From Bacteroidota bacterium (GTDB lineage Bacteria > Bacteroidota > Bacteroidia > 2-12-FULL-35-15): DNA of 64,000 nt. The stretch covers positions 1,178,001-1,242,000 of the forward strand of contig JADKIU010000002.1 of the NCBI GenBank assembly GCA_016722565.1, in the 5' to 3' direction. The position numbers and the translations under genes are program-made. This document shows, one piece after another, positions 19,080 through 28,137 of this stretch. Numbering within the stretch: position 1 is the first letter of the stretch; each line of letters opens with the position of its first letter. The notes under the pieces were generated by a model that worked only from the letters and a program-made list of their open reading frames with translations, was not told the DNA's origin and did no database searches.

Positions 19080-20021
19080 TTAGGAGTTCAAAAATGTATT
19101 AATATTTGTTTCAACACGATTTACAACATTGGATGCATCGGCTTTTACAAACTTTTCGCCAACAATATTTTCATACAATTCAATATATCTATCTGAAATG
19201 GAAGAGATTATAGCTGGCGTCATTTCAGGAACCTGCTGTCCGTCTTTTCCTTGAAATCCATTTTCCATCAACCACTCTCTTACAAACTCCTTCGATAATT
19301 GCTTTTGAGCTTCGACTTTCTTTTGTCTTTCTTCATAACCTTCCTTATAAAAATAGCGGGAGGAATCCGGTGTATGAATTTCATCAATCAAGTATATTAC
19401 GCCATCTTTTTTACCGAATTCATATTTGGTATCCACCAATATCAATCCCATTTTAGCTGCAATTTCTGTTCCTCTTTGAAAAACGGCACGGGTATATTTC
19501 TCTAGCTGCTCATAATCTTCTTTCGACACAATGCCTTGTTTCAAAATTTCTTCTTTCGAAATATCTTCATCATGTCCAACTGAAGCTTTTGTAGTTGGAG
19601 TAATAATAGGTTCCGGAAATTTATCGTTTTCTTTCATCCCGTCAGGCATCGGAACACCGCATAAAATTCTTTTTCCGGCTTTGTATTCACGCCAAGCATG
19701 ACCAGATAAATATCCACGAATCACCATTTCAACTTTAAATGGCTCACAAAACAAACCAACAGTAACCATTGGATCAGGAACTGAAATGACCCAATTTGGC
19801 AAAATATCTTCTGTTGCTTTTAAAAATTTTGCGGCAATTTGATTCAACACTTGCCCTTTGTATGGAATCCCTTTTGGCAAAACAACATCAAATGCGGAAA
19901 TGCGATCACTCACCACCATCACCAATTGTTTATTATCGATGTTGTATACATCACGCACTTTTCCTTTGTAAAAACTTTTTTGTTTCGGAAAATTAAATTT
20001 CGTTTCTGTTATTGCTTCCAT
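19080..20021 (-). CDS. purC: Phosphoribosylaminoimidazole-succinocarboxamide synthase (SAICAR synthetase)
   Basis: This 313-residue enzyme joins CAIR and aspartate with ATP to give SAICAR in purine synthesis. Visible family motifs are YKGKVRDVYNI at residues 18-28, VVSDRISAFDVVLP near 37, GYLSGHAWREY near 103, and DEIHTPDSSRY near 216, where acidic residues bind the substrate and metal. The length is that of the longer PurC class, with extra residues relative to the roughly 240-residue type. It lies downstream of phoH on the same strand with 59 bases between, and is followed by a clear terminator at 19028. No oddities. Confidence 0.96.
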   Translation of the reverse strand: MEAITETKFNFPKQKSFYKGKVRDVYNIDNKQLVMVVSDRISAFDVVLPKGIPYKGQVLNQIAAKFLKATEDILPNWVISVPDPMVTVGLFCEPFKVEMVIRGYLSGHAWREYKAGKRILCGVPMPDGMKENDKFPEPIITPTTKASVGHDEDISKEEILKQGIVSKEDYEQLEKYTRAVFQRGTEIAAKMGLILVDTKYEFGKKDGVIYLIDEIHTPDSSRYFYKEGYEERQKKVEAQKQLSKEFVREWLMENGFQGKDGQQVPEMTPAIISSISDRYIELYENIVGEKFVKADASNVVNRVETNINTFLNS

Positions 20022-20080
20022 ACCAATTTTAGATTTAAAGATTTTTAGAATTATTTCGTTCTTTTATTTGACTACTATTA

Positions 20081-21028
20081 TTATTTCGCATCATACACCT
20101 CAACAATTTTCTTTACCAATTTGTGACGAATAACATCTGTTCCATCTAATTCAACAAAAGATACCCCTTCAATGTTCTTCAACAATCGAATGGCTTGCGG
20201 CAAGCCGGAGGGTTGATGTTTTGGTAAATCAATTTGTGTGATGTCACCAGTTATAACAAACTTAGCAGAAGCCCCCATCCGAGTTAGAAACATTTTCAAT
20301 TGGCCTTCGGTTGCATTTTGTGCTTCATCTAATATTGCAAACGCATTATCCAAAGTTCTTCCACGCATAAACGCTAATGGAGCTATCTGAATCACTCTAT
20401 TTTCAAGATAATACGTTAGCTTTTCAGGAGCGATCATATCACCTAATGCATCATACAATGGCTGCAAATAAGGATCTAATTTCTCTTTCAAATCGCCTGG
20501 TAAAAATCCTAAATTTTCTCCTGCTTCAACAGCCGGGCGTGTTAATATAATTTTTTTTACTTCTTTGTTTTTTAACGCGCGAACAGCCAGCGCAACTGCA
20601 GTATAGGTTTTACCTGTTCCTGCAGGGCCAACGGCAAAAAGCATATCATTTTTTGTAATTGCATCCACCATTTTGCGCTGATTCTCGGTGCGTGCTTTCA
20701 CAATCAAACCCGAATTCCCAAAAACAATTACATCATCGGCAATTTCTGATTTATCCGAACTTCCGTTACGTTTTGCTCGACCATTCAATATTTGTTCAAT
20801 CGCATTCTCTGTCAAATTTCCAAAACGATTATAATAAGCTATCAAAATATTGATAACCATCTCAAATTGATTCAACTCCTCCTCTTCCCCTGTTGCCTTT
20901 ATGGTTTCTCCTCTTGCAACAATTTTCAATTTAGGGAAACGCGTTTTTATCAACTCCAATTTTGAATCATTTACACCATATAAATTAACAGGTGCAATGT
21001 CTTCAAGTATAATTTTTTTTTCGCTCAC
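20081..21028 (-). CDS. PhoH family ATPase
   Basis: This 315-residue cytoplasmic protein is a PhoH-like P-loop ATPase. Walker A is GPAGTGKT at residues 134-141, and Walker B is in ILDEAQNAT near residue 235. The family segments LTRPAVEAGENLGFLPGDL and FLTRMG...KFVITGD are present. The N-terminal 100 residues form the usual small domain. In this phylum and elsewhere PhoH proteins are linked to RNA metabolism, but the precise reaction is not settled. It is upstream of purC on the same strand and diverges from the SAM hydrolase gene at 21144. Confidence 0.92.
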   Translation of the reverse strand: MSEKKIILEDIAPVNLYGVNDSKLELIKTRFPKLKIVARGETIKATGEEEELNQFEMVINILIAYYNRFGNLTENAIEQILNGRAKRNGSSDKSEIADDVIVFGNSGLIVKARTENQRKMVDAITKNDMLFAVGPAGTGKTYTAVALAVRALKNKEVKKIILTRPAVEAGENLGFLPGDLKEKLDPYLQPLYDALGDMIAPEKLTYYLENRVIQIAPLAFMRGRTLDNAFAILDEAQNATEGQLKMFLTRMGASAKFVITGDITQIDLPKHQPSGLPQAIRLLKNIEGVSFVELDGTDVIRHKLVKKIVEVYDAK

Positions 21029-21085
21029 GCAATTAATCGAATTAAATAAAAATTTATTTTTTTAACAGAAAGCACGAAAATAACA

Positions 21086-21093
21086 TATTTTTG
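21086..21093 (+). promoter_or_regulatory. Consensus -7 box upstream of the SAM hydrolase gene
   Basis: TATTTTTG at 21086-21093 matches TAnnTTTG exactly and sits 50 bases before the ATG. No good TTTG is found 17-23 bases upstream, so only the -7 box is supported. Confidence 0.4.
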
Positions 21094-21143
21094 TGTATTC
21101 ATCAGGGGAAACAGAAACCGAAAAAACCACAATTTACTAACAA

Positions 21144-21902
21144 ATGGCAATCATCACTCTTACTACTGATTTAGGATTGAAAGACCATTATGTTGGCTCA
21201 ATAAAAGGCTCTATTCTCAGCAGGGTTCCCAACGTTACGATTGTAGATATTTCACACCAAATACCAACGTATAATATCCAGGATGCGGCATACATCGTTA
21301 AAAATGCCTATCCCAGCTTTCCAAAAGGCAGCATTCATATTATTGGCATCAAAGCAGAGCAAAACAGCCAATCTTCTCATGTGATTGTTTTTTCTGATGG
21401 ACATTATTTTGTGAGTGCCGACAATGGTATCTTTTCATTCTTGGATAGCCCCATCGAAAAAATAATTGAACTCCCTTCCACCATCTCTACCTTTCCTACT
21501 AGAGATGTGTTTGCCGTTGTTGCAAGTGCCATGGCCAATGGAAGTCAAATGGAAGAATTGGGTAAACCAAAAGAAAACCTATTGGAACGTATGCCTTTCC
21601 GAGCGGCCTCTATGGGTGACATGATTCGAGGAACCGTTGAATACATTGATTCCTATGGAAATGTAATGTGCAATATCACACAAAATTTGTTCAACCAAGT
21701 TGGAAAAGGCAGAGAATTCGAAATTGAATTTGCCAGATACAAAATAAGTAAAATCAGTCAGACCTACAATGATGTTCCTGAAGGGGAAATTTTAGCTCTT
21801 TTTAATTCTGCCAGCCAATTAGAAATTGCAATGAATAGCGACAGAGCAAATAGCATGCTGAATTTAAAATTAAACGACTCTATAACCATCCGATTTCAAT
21901 GA
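21144..21902 (+). CDS. SAM hydroxide adenosyltransferase (DUF62 / chlorinase-fluorinase family)
   Basis: This is a 252-residue protein. The opening TLTTDLGLKDHYVGSIKG and VTIVDISHQIP match the DUF62 family, in which the Asp residues and the following ADNGIFSF and VFAVVAS segments form the SAM site. Characterised members of the housekeeping branch split S-adenosylmethionine with hydroxide into adenosine and methionine; halogenases are a minor branch. Nothing here points to halogenation. The stop overlaps the start of the ABM-domain gene by four bases (ATGA), so the two are probably translated together. Confidence 0.9.
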   Translation: MAIITLTTDLGLKDHYVGSIKGSILSRVPNVTIVDISHQIPTYNIQDAAYIVKNAYPSFPKGSIHIIGIKAEQNSQSSHVIVFSDGHYFVSADNGIFSFLDSPIEKIIELPSTISTFPTRDVFAVVASAMANGSQMEELGKPKENLLERMPFRAASMGDMIRGTVEYIDSYGNVMCNITQNLFNQVGKGREFEIEFARYKISKISQTYNDVPEGEILALFNSASQLEIAMNSDRANSMLNLKLNDSITIRFQ

Positions 21903-22195
21903 TTATCCGTATCGTAAAAATGACTTTTCAACCCGAAAAGACAACTGAATTTCAAATGATTTTTGAGGAGTCAAAACAACTCATCCGCAACATGAATGGA
22001 TGTTCTCATTTGGAATTATTAAATGACATAAACGAGCCGAATATATTTTTCACCTATAGTTACTGGGATTCAGAAACAGATTTGAATAATTATCGCAACT
22101 CCGATGTGTTCGCGAATGTTTGGGCAAAAACAAAAATTTTGTTCTGCGCTAAACCTGAAGATAATGTTCTCATGATTATCGCTTCCTGCATTTAG
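21899..22195 (+). CDS. Antibiotic biosynthesis monooxygenase (ABM) domain protein, altered C-terminus
   Basis: This 98-residue protein is a dimeric alpha/beta-barrel ABM-domain type, with GCSHLELLNDINEPN and FFTYSYWDSETDLNNYR followed by VWAKTKILFCAKPE. Such proteins are small monooxygenases or heme or quinol-binding proteins. Its start overlaps the preceding stop as ATGA. The last residues after KPE (near 22155) do not look like the family, whose members usually continue with AW-x-V. From there on the codons are antisense to the ABC-F gene at 22070-23989. The overlap of 126 bases between convergent genes suggests a deletion that joined their 3' ends. Confidence 0.75.
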   Translation: MIIRIVKMTFQPEKTTEFQMIFEESKQLIRNMNGCSHLELLNDINEPNIFFTYSYWDSETDLNNYRNSDVFANVWAKTKILFCAKPEDNVLMIIASCI

Positions 22196-23989
22196 CAAAG
22201 CTGTGATTTTTGCTTTTTCTTCTTCCAGATTAGCAATCTCTTTCTCCAACTGATCGTACTCCAATTTTTCTTTAAAACTCAATTTTTTTTTGGGTGTCGA
22301 AGGTTCAGCCGCTTTAGTCACTTCCACCTTCACCTCTTCCACTTTTTTTTCAGCAATAGTAGATTGCTCTAACTTATTTGCAGCTTTATCCTCCCCTTCT
22401 TTTTTATCTCTATACTCTGTGTAATTTCCCGGAAAATCTCGTAAAACACCTGCCCCTTCAAAAACAAATAAGTGATCCACCATTTTATCCATAAAATAAC
22501 GATCATGGGTAACAATCAATACACAACCTTGAAAGTTGGTTAAAAAATCTTCCAAAACACTTAAGGTCACAATATCCAAATCGTTCGTTGGCTCATCGAG
22601 AATTAAAAAATTTGGATTTTTTATCAGGATTGTCATTAAATACAAGCGTCTGCGTTCACCTCCGCTTAATTTAGAAACCATACTGTATTGCACATCAGGA
22701 GGGAATAAAAATTTCGTCAATAATCCGGAAGCAGAAAGTTTAGACCCATCTGCCAAAGGAATAAATTCGGCAATGTCTTTTACAACTTCAATAACACGTT
22801 TATCATCTTTTAGCTTCAAACCCTCTTGAGAATAATAGCCAAAAATCATGGTTTCTCCGGTTTGAATTTCACCTGAATCGGCTTTTTCAAGACCCATAAT
22901 CATATTTAAAAAAGTAGATTTTCCTACTCCATTTTTCCCGATAACTCCAATCTTTTCTCCTTTTTTAAAGATGTATGAAAAATCGTTGACAATTTTTGTT
23001 GCTCCAAATGCTTTCTTAATATTTTTAAATTCCAGAATCTTTCCACCAATCCTGCTCATCTTCACACCCAGCTCCAGCTTCGTTTCTACTTTCCCACTAA
23101 ATGCTTTATCTTTTGTATCCTCAAAGGCATTCAAGCGCGATTTTGATTTTGTACCACGCGCTTTTGGCATTTTTCTCACCCACTCCAATTCCCGTCTGAA
23201 TAAATTTTTCGCTTTATCAATTTCACTACTTTCCATTGCTTCGCGCTCCGCCTTTTTCTCAACGTAATATTGAAAATCGCCACGATAATGATGTAATTTA
23301 CCGTCTTCGATTTCAATTATTTCGTTACAGATACGATCCAAAAAATAACGATCATGGGTTACCAGCAACAATGTCATGTCTTTTGAAACCAGATAATTTT
23401 CCAACCATTCAATCATCTCCACATCCAAGTGATTGGTGGGCTCATCCAGAATTAATAAATGAGGTTCATCAATTAAAACTTTAGCCAAAGCCACCCGTTT
23501 TTTTTGTCCACCGGATAATGTTCCAATTTGTTTATCTAAAAAAGCAATTTTCAAACGTTGCAAAACCTCTTGCACTTTCGCTTCAAATCCCCATGCTTCC
23601 AACTTATCCATCTGTGCGGTACAAGTTTCTAATTGAGCAGATGTTTCATCATTATATTCTTTTTCAAACGCATGCAACGCATCCTCATAAGCTCTTACCG
23701 CATTCAACATTGGGTTATCCGATTTATAAATAGCTTCAATCACCGTATCATTTTCATTTAATGCCGGATTTTGATCCAAATAAGTAACGATGATATCTTT
23801 TCGGAAAGTAACTGTTCCTTCATCGGCAATCTCCTTTCCTGTAAGGACTTTCAGCAAAGTAGATTTCCCCGCACCATTTTTTGCAATCAATGCAATGCGA
23901 TCGCCTTGATTTAAACCAAAACTAATTTTATTAAATAACACTTTTGTTCCAAACGATTTTGAAACTGCTTCAACTGATAAATAATTCAC
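22070..23989 (-). CDS. ABC-F family ATPase (Uup-like), altered C-terminus
   Basis: This 639-residue protein has two ABC ATPase domains and no membrane segments. The first has Walker A KNGAGKST at residues 37-44, signature LSGGQKKR and Walker B LLILDEPTNHLD. The second has GKNGVGKST near 352, LSGGERRR and FLILDEPTNDLD. The linker and the C-terminal coiled coil starting at KKKLSFKEKLEYDQLEKEI match Uup-type ABC-F proteins, which act on ribosomes or on DNA. The coiled coil breaks off after NAGSDNHE (about 22168). The last 30 residues or so are antisense to the ABM gene and look unrelated to the family. About 30-40 residues of the normal second helix are missing. Confidence 0.88.
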   Translation of the reverse strand: MNYLSVEAVSKSFGTKVLFNKISFGLNQGDRIALIAKNGAGKSTLLKVLTGKEIADEGTVTFRKDIIVTYLDQNPALNENDTVIEAIYKSDNPMLNAVRAYEDALHAFEKEYNDETSAQLETCTAQMDKLEAWGFEAKVQEVLQRLKIAFLDKQIGTLSGGQKKRVALAKVLIDEPHLLILDEPTNHLDVEMIEWLENYLVSKDMTLLLVTHDRYFLDRICNEIIEIEDGKLHHYRGDFQYYVEKKAEREAMESSEIDKAKNLFRRELEWVRKMPKARGTKSKSRLNAFEDTKDKAFSGKVETKLELGVKMSRIGGKILEFKNIKKAFGATKIVNDFSYIFKKGEKIGVIGKNGVGKSTFLNMIMGLEKADSGEIQTGETMIFGYYSQEGLKLKDDKRVIEVVKDIAEFIPLADGSKLSASGLLTKFLFPPDVQYSMVSKLSGGERRRLYLMTILIKNPNFLILDEPTNDLDIVTLSVLEDFLTNFQGCVLIVTHDRYFMDKMVDHLFVFEGAGVLRDFPGNYTEYRDKKEGEDKAANKLEQSTIAEKKVEEVKVEVTKAAEPSTPKKKLSFKEKLEYDQLEKEIANLEEEKAKITALLNAGSDNHENIIFRFSAEQNFCFCPNIREHIGVAIIIQICF

Positions 23990-24084
23990 AATAGAACACC
24001 TAATTAAATTCTAAATTTATTTTTAGAAGGCGCAAAGGTAAGTAAAATAAAGCTTTATAAACGAGGAGATGACTGAATCAGAAA

Positions 24085-24783
24085 TTACTCTTTTTCTTTT
24101 TCAATATAGGTATAACTCACATTCACTGGTGGCGACTGTTCTTCATCAGCTAATATCTGATTGTCGCCACTCACATCAATCAATTCATTTTCTGCATCAT
24201 CACCAAAATCATATTTGCGGGGAGGTGGGCCTTCTTTTCTAAAGTTATAAGCCGTAATTAATCCAGCCAAGGAGCCCAACATGTGAGACTCCCATGAAAT
24301 TCCTTTTTGAAAAGGCAATACTCCCCAAATCGCACCGCCATAGAGAAACGTAACAAATAAGGACAATGCCATTAAACGGGTGTCTTTTCTGAAAATACCG
24401 CTAAAAAACAAAAAGGTAATAAAACCATAAATAATTCCACTTGCGCCAACATGGTAACCATCACCACCTGCCGCCCATACCCAAACACCGGTCATGAGAT
24501 ACACCCAAAAAAACACGTTAAAAGCAATGGATCTGTAAAAATAAAAGATGATTGGGCCAAGCACCATCAGCGGAAATGTATTCGAAATTAAATGTGGTAC
24601 ATCTCCATGCAACAAAGGTGCAGTAAAAATGCCAATTAAACCACTCACCTTCCTGGGGTATAAACCATACCAGGATAGGTTGACCTGTTCAAGAATTTCA
24701 AACAATTTTACCCCCCAAAGAATGGTTACAAAAAGTGTAGGATATAATACACTGAAAAATAATTTTGAGGTAGTATTTCGCAT
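24085..24783 (-). CDS. Rhomboid family intramembrane serine protease
   Basis: This 232-residue membrane protein starts at the ATG at 24783. The frame is open to 24894, but that part would overlap the promoter of the divergent gene and lacks a fold. Catalytic residues are visible: HLISN (His64, Asn68), GASG with nucleophile Ser115, and His167 in WESHMLGSLAG. The HxxxN and GxSG order matches the GlpG class. It has about six membrane helices. The charged C-terminal tail of about 50 residues (KEGPPPRKYDFGDDAENE region) is cytoplasmic. Such proteases cut single-pass membrane proteins; the substrate is not known. Confidence 0.92.
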   Translation of the reverse strand: MRNTTSKLFFSVLYPTLFVTILWGVKLFEILEQVNLSWYGLYPRKVSGLIGIFTAPLLHGDVPHLISNTFPLMVLGPIIFYFYRSIAFNVFFWVYLMTGVWVWAAGGDGYHVGASGIIYGFITFLFFSGIFRKDTRLMALSLFVTFLYGGAIWGVLPFQKGISWESHMLGSLAGLITAYNFRKEGPPPRKYDFGDDAENELIDVSGDNQILADEEQSPPVNVSYTYIEKEKE

Positions 24784-24853
24784 AATTGTAAATATAATGG
24801 ATTTTCGAGTGTCAATGTTTATACCAAAAGTAAAAAACGCCAAAAAGACAGGA

Positions 24854-24884
24854 TTTGTTTTTGAGGTACAAATATTTATATTTG
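24854..24884 (+). promoter_or_regulatory. Consensus Bacteroidota promoter for the small membrane protein gene
   Basis: TTTG at 24854-24857 and TATATTTG at 24877-24884 are separated by 19 bases. Both boxes match the Bacteroidota consensus exactly. The ATG at 24897 is 13 bases after the -7 box, so the untranslated leader would be short. Confidence 0.7.
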
Positions 24885-24896
24885 TCATGTACACAA

Positions 24897-25427
24897 ATGA
24901 AAAAGATCACAGTATTTTCTCTTTTAGCAATTTTTTTATTCAACTATGTTGGATACTATATTGTATTCAAAACCACTCAAGCCGAAATCAGAAAAGAAAT
25001 AAAAACTAAGATTAAACTTGGTGTTCCAGAAAACGAGTTAACGGTTATTGAATTCAGTAAAAATGATTTCCAAAATATTTCTTGGGTAAAAGAGAACAAA
25101 GAATTTTACTACAAGAACCAACTATTCGATATTGTAAAAAAGGAAGAAACGTTAACAGGCATTCTTCTTTATTGCATTGACGATAAGCAGGAACATGAGC
25201 TCTTTGCAGCTTTAGATGACCACATCAATCAACTTATATCCACGAATCCTCAAAAAAGCAATACTCCTTCAAAAAAATTGATTGATCATGTTGTAAAAAT
25301 TTATTTTTCGACCAACTATTCTTACGCGCACACAATTACATTTCATTTATTGTCTTTCCCTTCCGTATCGAGTACTTACTCGTCATTATCTCCTGAAATA
25401 AAATCTCCACCACCACGATTCTGTTAA
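24897..25427 (+). CDS. Small membrane-anchored protein upstream of a TonB receptor
   Basis: This 176-residue protein starts at the ATG at 24897, which opens a hydrophobic helix (KITVFSLLAIFLFNYVGYYIVF, residues 3-24, in two parts). The soluble part contains GVPENELTVIEFSKND and a short closing tail with PPPRFC. The start chosen is the one behind a perfect promoter; upstream codons would lie in the promoter. I cannot name the family. The pattern of a membrane-anchored protein with a proline-rich end just upstream of a TonB receptor recurs in Bacteroidota, so a role in uptake or in sensing the same substrate is possible, but this is inference. Confidence 0.6.
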   Translation: MKKITVFSLLAIFLFNYVGYYIVFKTTQAEIRKEIKTKIKLGVPENELTVIEFSKNDFQNISWVKENKEFYYKNQLFDIVKKEETLTGILLYCIDDKQEHELFAALDDHINQLISTNPQKSNTPSKKLIDHVVKIYFSTNYSYAHTITFHLLSFPSVSSTYSSLSPEIKSPPPRFC

Positions 25428-25574
25428 TCCTCTTGAATCAGAAAAAAATTGTTGTTTAGTTGTTTTCACATCATTTACGAATTGTGAAATAATTCTTTAT
25501 TGCTTTTTGATTCATGCTGTATGGATCCCAAACAAAGTTTGTAGCTAATCTTTGTGTATGGAACTATATAGAGC

Positions 25575-25614
25575 AATCTGCGTTCTGCAGATCTGCTGAG
25601 CGCAGATTTTTTTT
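25575..25614 (+). terminator. Terminator-like hairpin in front of the TonB receptor gene
   Basis: AATCTGCG (25575-25582) pairs with CGCAGATT (25601-25608), followed by a T-run to 25614. An inner CAGATCTG palindrome sits in the loop. It could end the transcript of the small membrane protein or act as an attenuator in the leader of the receptor gene, whose ATG is only 28 bases further on. Confidence 0.65.
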
Positions 25615-25641
25615 CACATTCAACCACATTATAAAACAACT

Positions 25642-27942
25642 ATGAAAAAGATACTATTTTTTACCCTTATGGGAATAACCATATATTCAATTGGCTATGC
25701 GCAAGAAAAGCCAGTGAATGACACCATTTTAAATAAACTAATCAACTTAAATGAAGTTATTTTTTCTGCCAACAAATCAGAAGAAAAAAAATCAGATGTT
25801 GCCTATAATATAGAAGTGATTAAGTCAAAAGATATTGAATTATCCAACCCGCAAAATTCGGCCGACATGCTCTCCAATACTGGAAATATAATGGTGCAGA
25901 AAAGTCAAGGTGGCGGAGGCAGTCCAATCATCAGAGGATTTGAGGCCAACAGAGTTCTAATTGTAATTGACGGTGTAAGAATGAACAATGCCATTTACCG
26001 TGGAGGACATTTACAAGATGTTATTACGATAGACAATGCAATGTTGGATCGAACCGAAATTATTTATGGGCCTTCTTCTGTTATGTATGGAAGTGATGCA
26101 CTAGGCGGTGTGATGCATTTTTACACTAAAAATCCACTTTTTGGAATTAATAAAATGAATTTCAAATTAAATTCATCTGTTCGTTATTCAAGTGCCAATC
26201 AAGAAAAAACAGGACACCTTGATTTCAACATCGGTTATAAGCGCCTTGCTTCATTGACGAGCATTACCTATAGCGACTTTGACGACATGCGAACGGGTTA
26301 TGCTCGCAATCCGAACCCATCCTTTGGAAGATGTGAGTACTATGCTGGGGTAAATGCTGCTGGAACAGCTGACAGCATGATCAGAAATTCTAATACCAAT
26401 ATCCAAAAGCGAAGTGGATATTCTCAAATCGACTTTATGGAAAAATTACTTTTTAAAGCGAATGACAATTTGAGAATTGGCTTAAATGTTCAATACTCTA
26501 CTTCTTCTGAAATTAATAGGTATGATCGGCTATCAGAATATAGTGGGGGAAATTTAAAATTTGCAGAGAATGGCTATGGCCCACAAGAAAGATTATTAAC
26601 CTCTCTTTACGTAACCTTAAAGTCGGACTCTAAACTTTTTGACAACATGCGAATTACTGCTGCCTATCAAGACATTTCACAAGAGCGATTTAGTCGAAGA
26701 TTCAGCACGGATTATACGAGTGGTAGTGGTAGCAACTTCAAGACGAGGAACTTTGAAAAAGTAAATGTTTATTCCTTGAATGCAGATTTAAGAAAACAAG
26801 TAAAAGAAAAACATGAGTTGAGTTATGGTGCAGAAGTTGTTGCCAACAAAGTGACATCTACTGCTTCAAAAGCAAACATATACACTGGTGCGGAGGCCAT
26901 CGGTCCGGTTGACACCAGATATCCAAATGGTGGAAGTAAAACCGCGAATGTTGGTTTATATTTAACACATAGTTGGGAGATCAATGAAAAATTTATATTA
27001 TCTGAAGGAATTCGATATTCATACAATTCCATTACGTGTAATTTTGATACATCATCCGCTGTATCCAACTTTCAATTCCCTTTTACTTCTGTAAACCAAA
27101 CCAACAATGCTTTAAATGGAAATATAGCACTCATCATGATGCCTGAAAAAAATGTTCGTTTCAGCATATTGGCCTCAACAGGATTCAGAACCCCTAATGT
27201 CGAAGACATCAGCAAAGTATTCGAATCGGTTGGCAGCAGAGTAGTTGTGCCAAATGAAACACTTAAACCTGAATATGCTTACAACATTGAAGGCGGTTTA
27301 TCTACAACAATTATGGATAACAAGATCAAACTGGAAGCAAACTATCATTATACGTTGCTAAAAAATGCGATTGTCCTCAAAGAATACCAATACAACGGAA
27401 AGGATTCAGTGATGTTTAACGGAGTTTTGAGCCAAGTAGTAGCACCTCAAAATGTAGACGAGGCTTACATTCAAGGGCTTTTTGCTGCAATCACTGCTGA
27501 TTTTACAGATAATGTATCGTTTAAAACATCATTAACCTATACAATGGGACAGTATCATAAGCAATTGCCGGCAATTGCCAACGACCCCAATCACGATACC
27601 ATTGTTCCGATGGATCATATTCCTCCAATGTTCGGACAAACAAGCATTTTGTATCACTTTAAGAAATTCGAAAGTGAGATTTATGCCCGCTATAGCGCTG
27701 CAAAAACAGGAAAAGAATATAGTTTAGGGACGGAGGACAACGAATTGTATTCGGCTGACCCAATAAATGGATATATGCCAGGATGGGTTACCTTCAATAT
27801 CAAAACTGCTTACCATGTAACAAAGAATGTTAGTATTAACTTAGGCGTAGAGAATTTATTTGATGTTCATTATCGGATGTTTGCTTCCGGCTTCAGTTCT
27901 CCTGGCAGAAACATTGTAGGTGCCATTCGAATCAAGATATAA
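25642..27942 (+). CDS. TonB-dependent outer membrane receptor, heme-type features
   Basis: This 766-residue receptor has a signal peptide (cleavage near IGYAQE). The plug domain spans residues about 40-180, with LNEVIFSANK, SPIIRGFEANRVLIVIDGVR (residues 94-113) and YGPSSVMYGSDALGGV. A beta-barrel follows, ending in the usual aromatic-rich last strand. There is no N-terminal carboxypeptidase-like domain. A FRTPNVEDI motif followed by NETLKPEYAYN in the barrel recalls the FRAP and NPNL motifs of heme or hemoglobin receptors, which points to HmuR-like uptake, but iron-complex or copper receptors cannot be excluded. Preceded by a hairpin (25575) and followed by a strong terminator (27966). Confidence 0.88.
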   Translation: MKKILFFTLMGITIYSIGYAQEKPVNDTILNKLINLNEVIFSANKSEEKKSDVAYNIEVIKSKDIELSNPQNSADMLSNTGNIMVQKSQGGGGSPIIRGFEANRVLIVIDGVRMNNAIYRGGHLQDVITIDNAMLDRTEIIYGPSSVMYGSDALGGVMHFYTKNPLFGINKMNFKLNSSVRYSSANQEKTGHLDFNIGYKRLASLTSITYSDFDDMRTGYARNPNPSFGRCEYYAGVNAAGTADSMIRNSNTNIQKRSGYSQIDFMEKLLFKANDNLRIGLNVQYSTSSEINRYDRLSEYSGGNLKFAENGYGPQERLLTSLYVTLKSDSKLFDNMRITAAYQDISQERFSRRFSTDYTSGSGSNFKTRNFEKVNVYSLNADLRKQVKEKHELSYGAEVVANKVTSTASKANIYTGAEAIGPVDTRYPNGGSKTANVGLYLTHSWEINEKFILSEGIRYSYNSITCNFDTSSAVSNFQFPFTSVNQTNNALNGNIALIMMPEKNVRFSILASTGFRTPNVEDISKVFESVGSRVVVPNETLKPEYAYNIEGGLSTTIMDNKIKLEANYHYTLLKNAIVLKEYQYNGKDSVMFNGVLSQVVAPQNVDEAYIQGLFAAITADFTDNVSFKTSLTYTMGQYHKQLPAIANDPNHDTIVPMDHIPPMFGQTSILYHFKKFESEIYARYSAAKTGKEYSLGTEDNELYSADPINGYMPGWVTFNIKTAYHVTKNVSINLGVENLFDVHYRMFASGFSSPGRNIVGAIRIKI

Positions 27943-27965
27943 GTTATGCATCATACTTCAAATCC

Positions 27966-27991
27966 AAAGGAGCCCAATCGGGCTCCTTTTT
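27966..27991 (+). terminator. Terminator after the TonB receptor gene
   Basis: AAAGGAGCCC (27966-27975) and GGGCTCCTTT (27980-27989) form a perfect 10-base-pair stem with a four-base loop, followed by TT. It lies 24 bases after the stop. Confidence 0.88.
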
Positions 27992-28137
27992 CCTTCCATT
28001 TCCTACCAATTAACCTTAAAATCAACCGCTTAATAAATGAAAGGCATTTATTCACCAAAAAGCTTTCATTTTTTTGTTTTTATGCTTAATATTGCATCTA
28101 GGAAATACTTAAATTACTTTCAATAAATCGCACGATA

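Noticed and set aside
24784..24894. Upstream extension of the rhomboid gene
   Set aside because: It would run into the consensus promoter of the divergent gene, and the family start fits the ATG at 24783.
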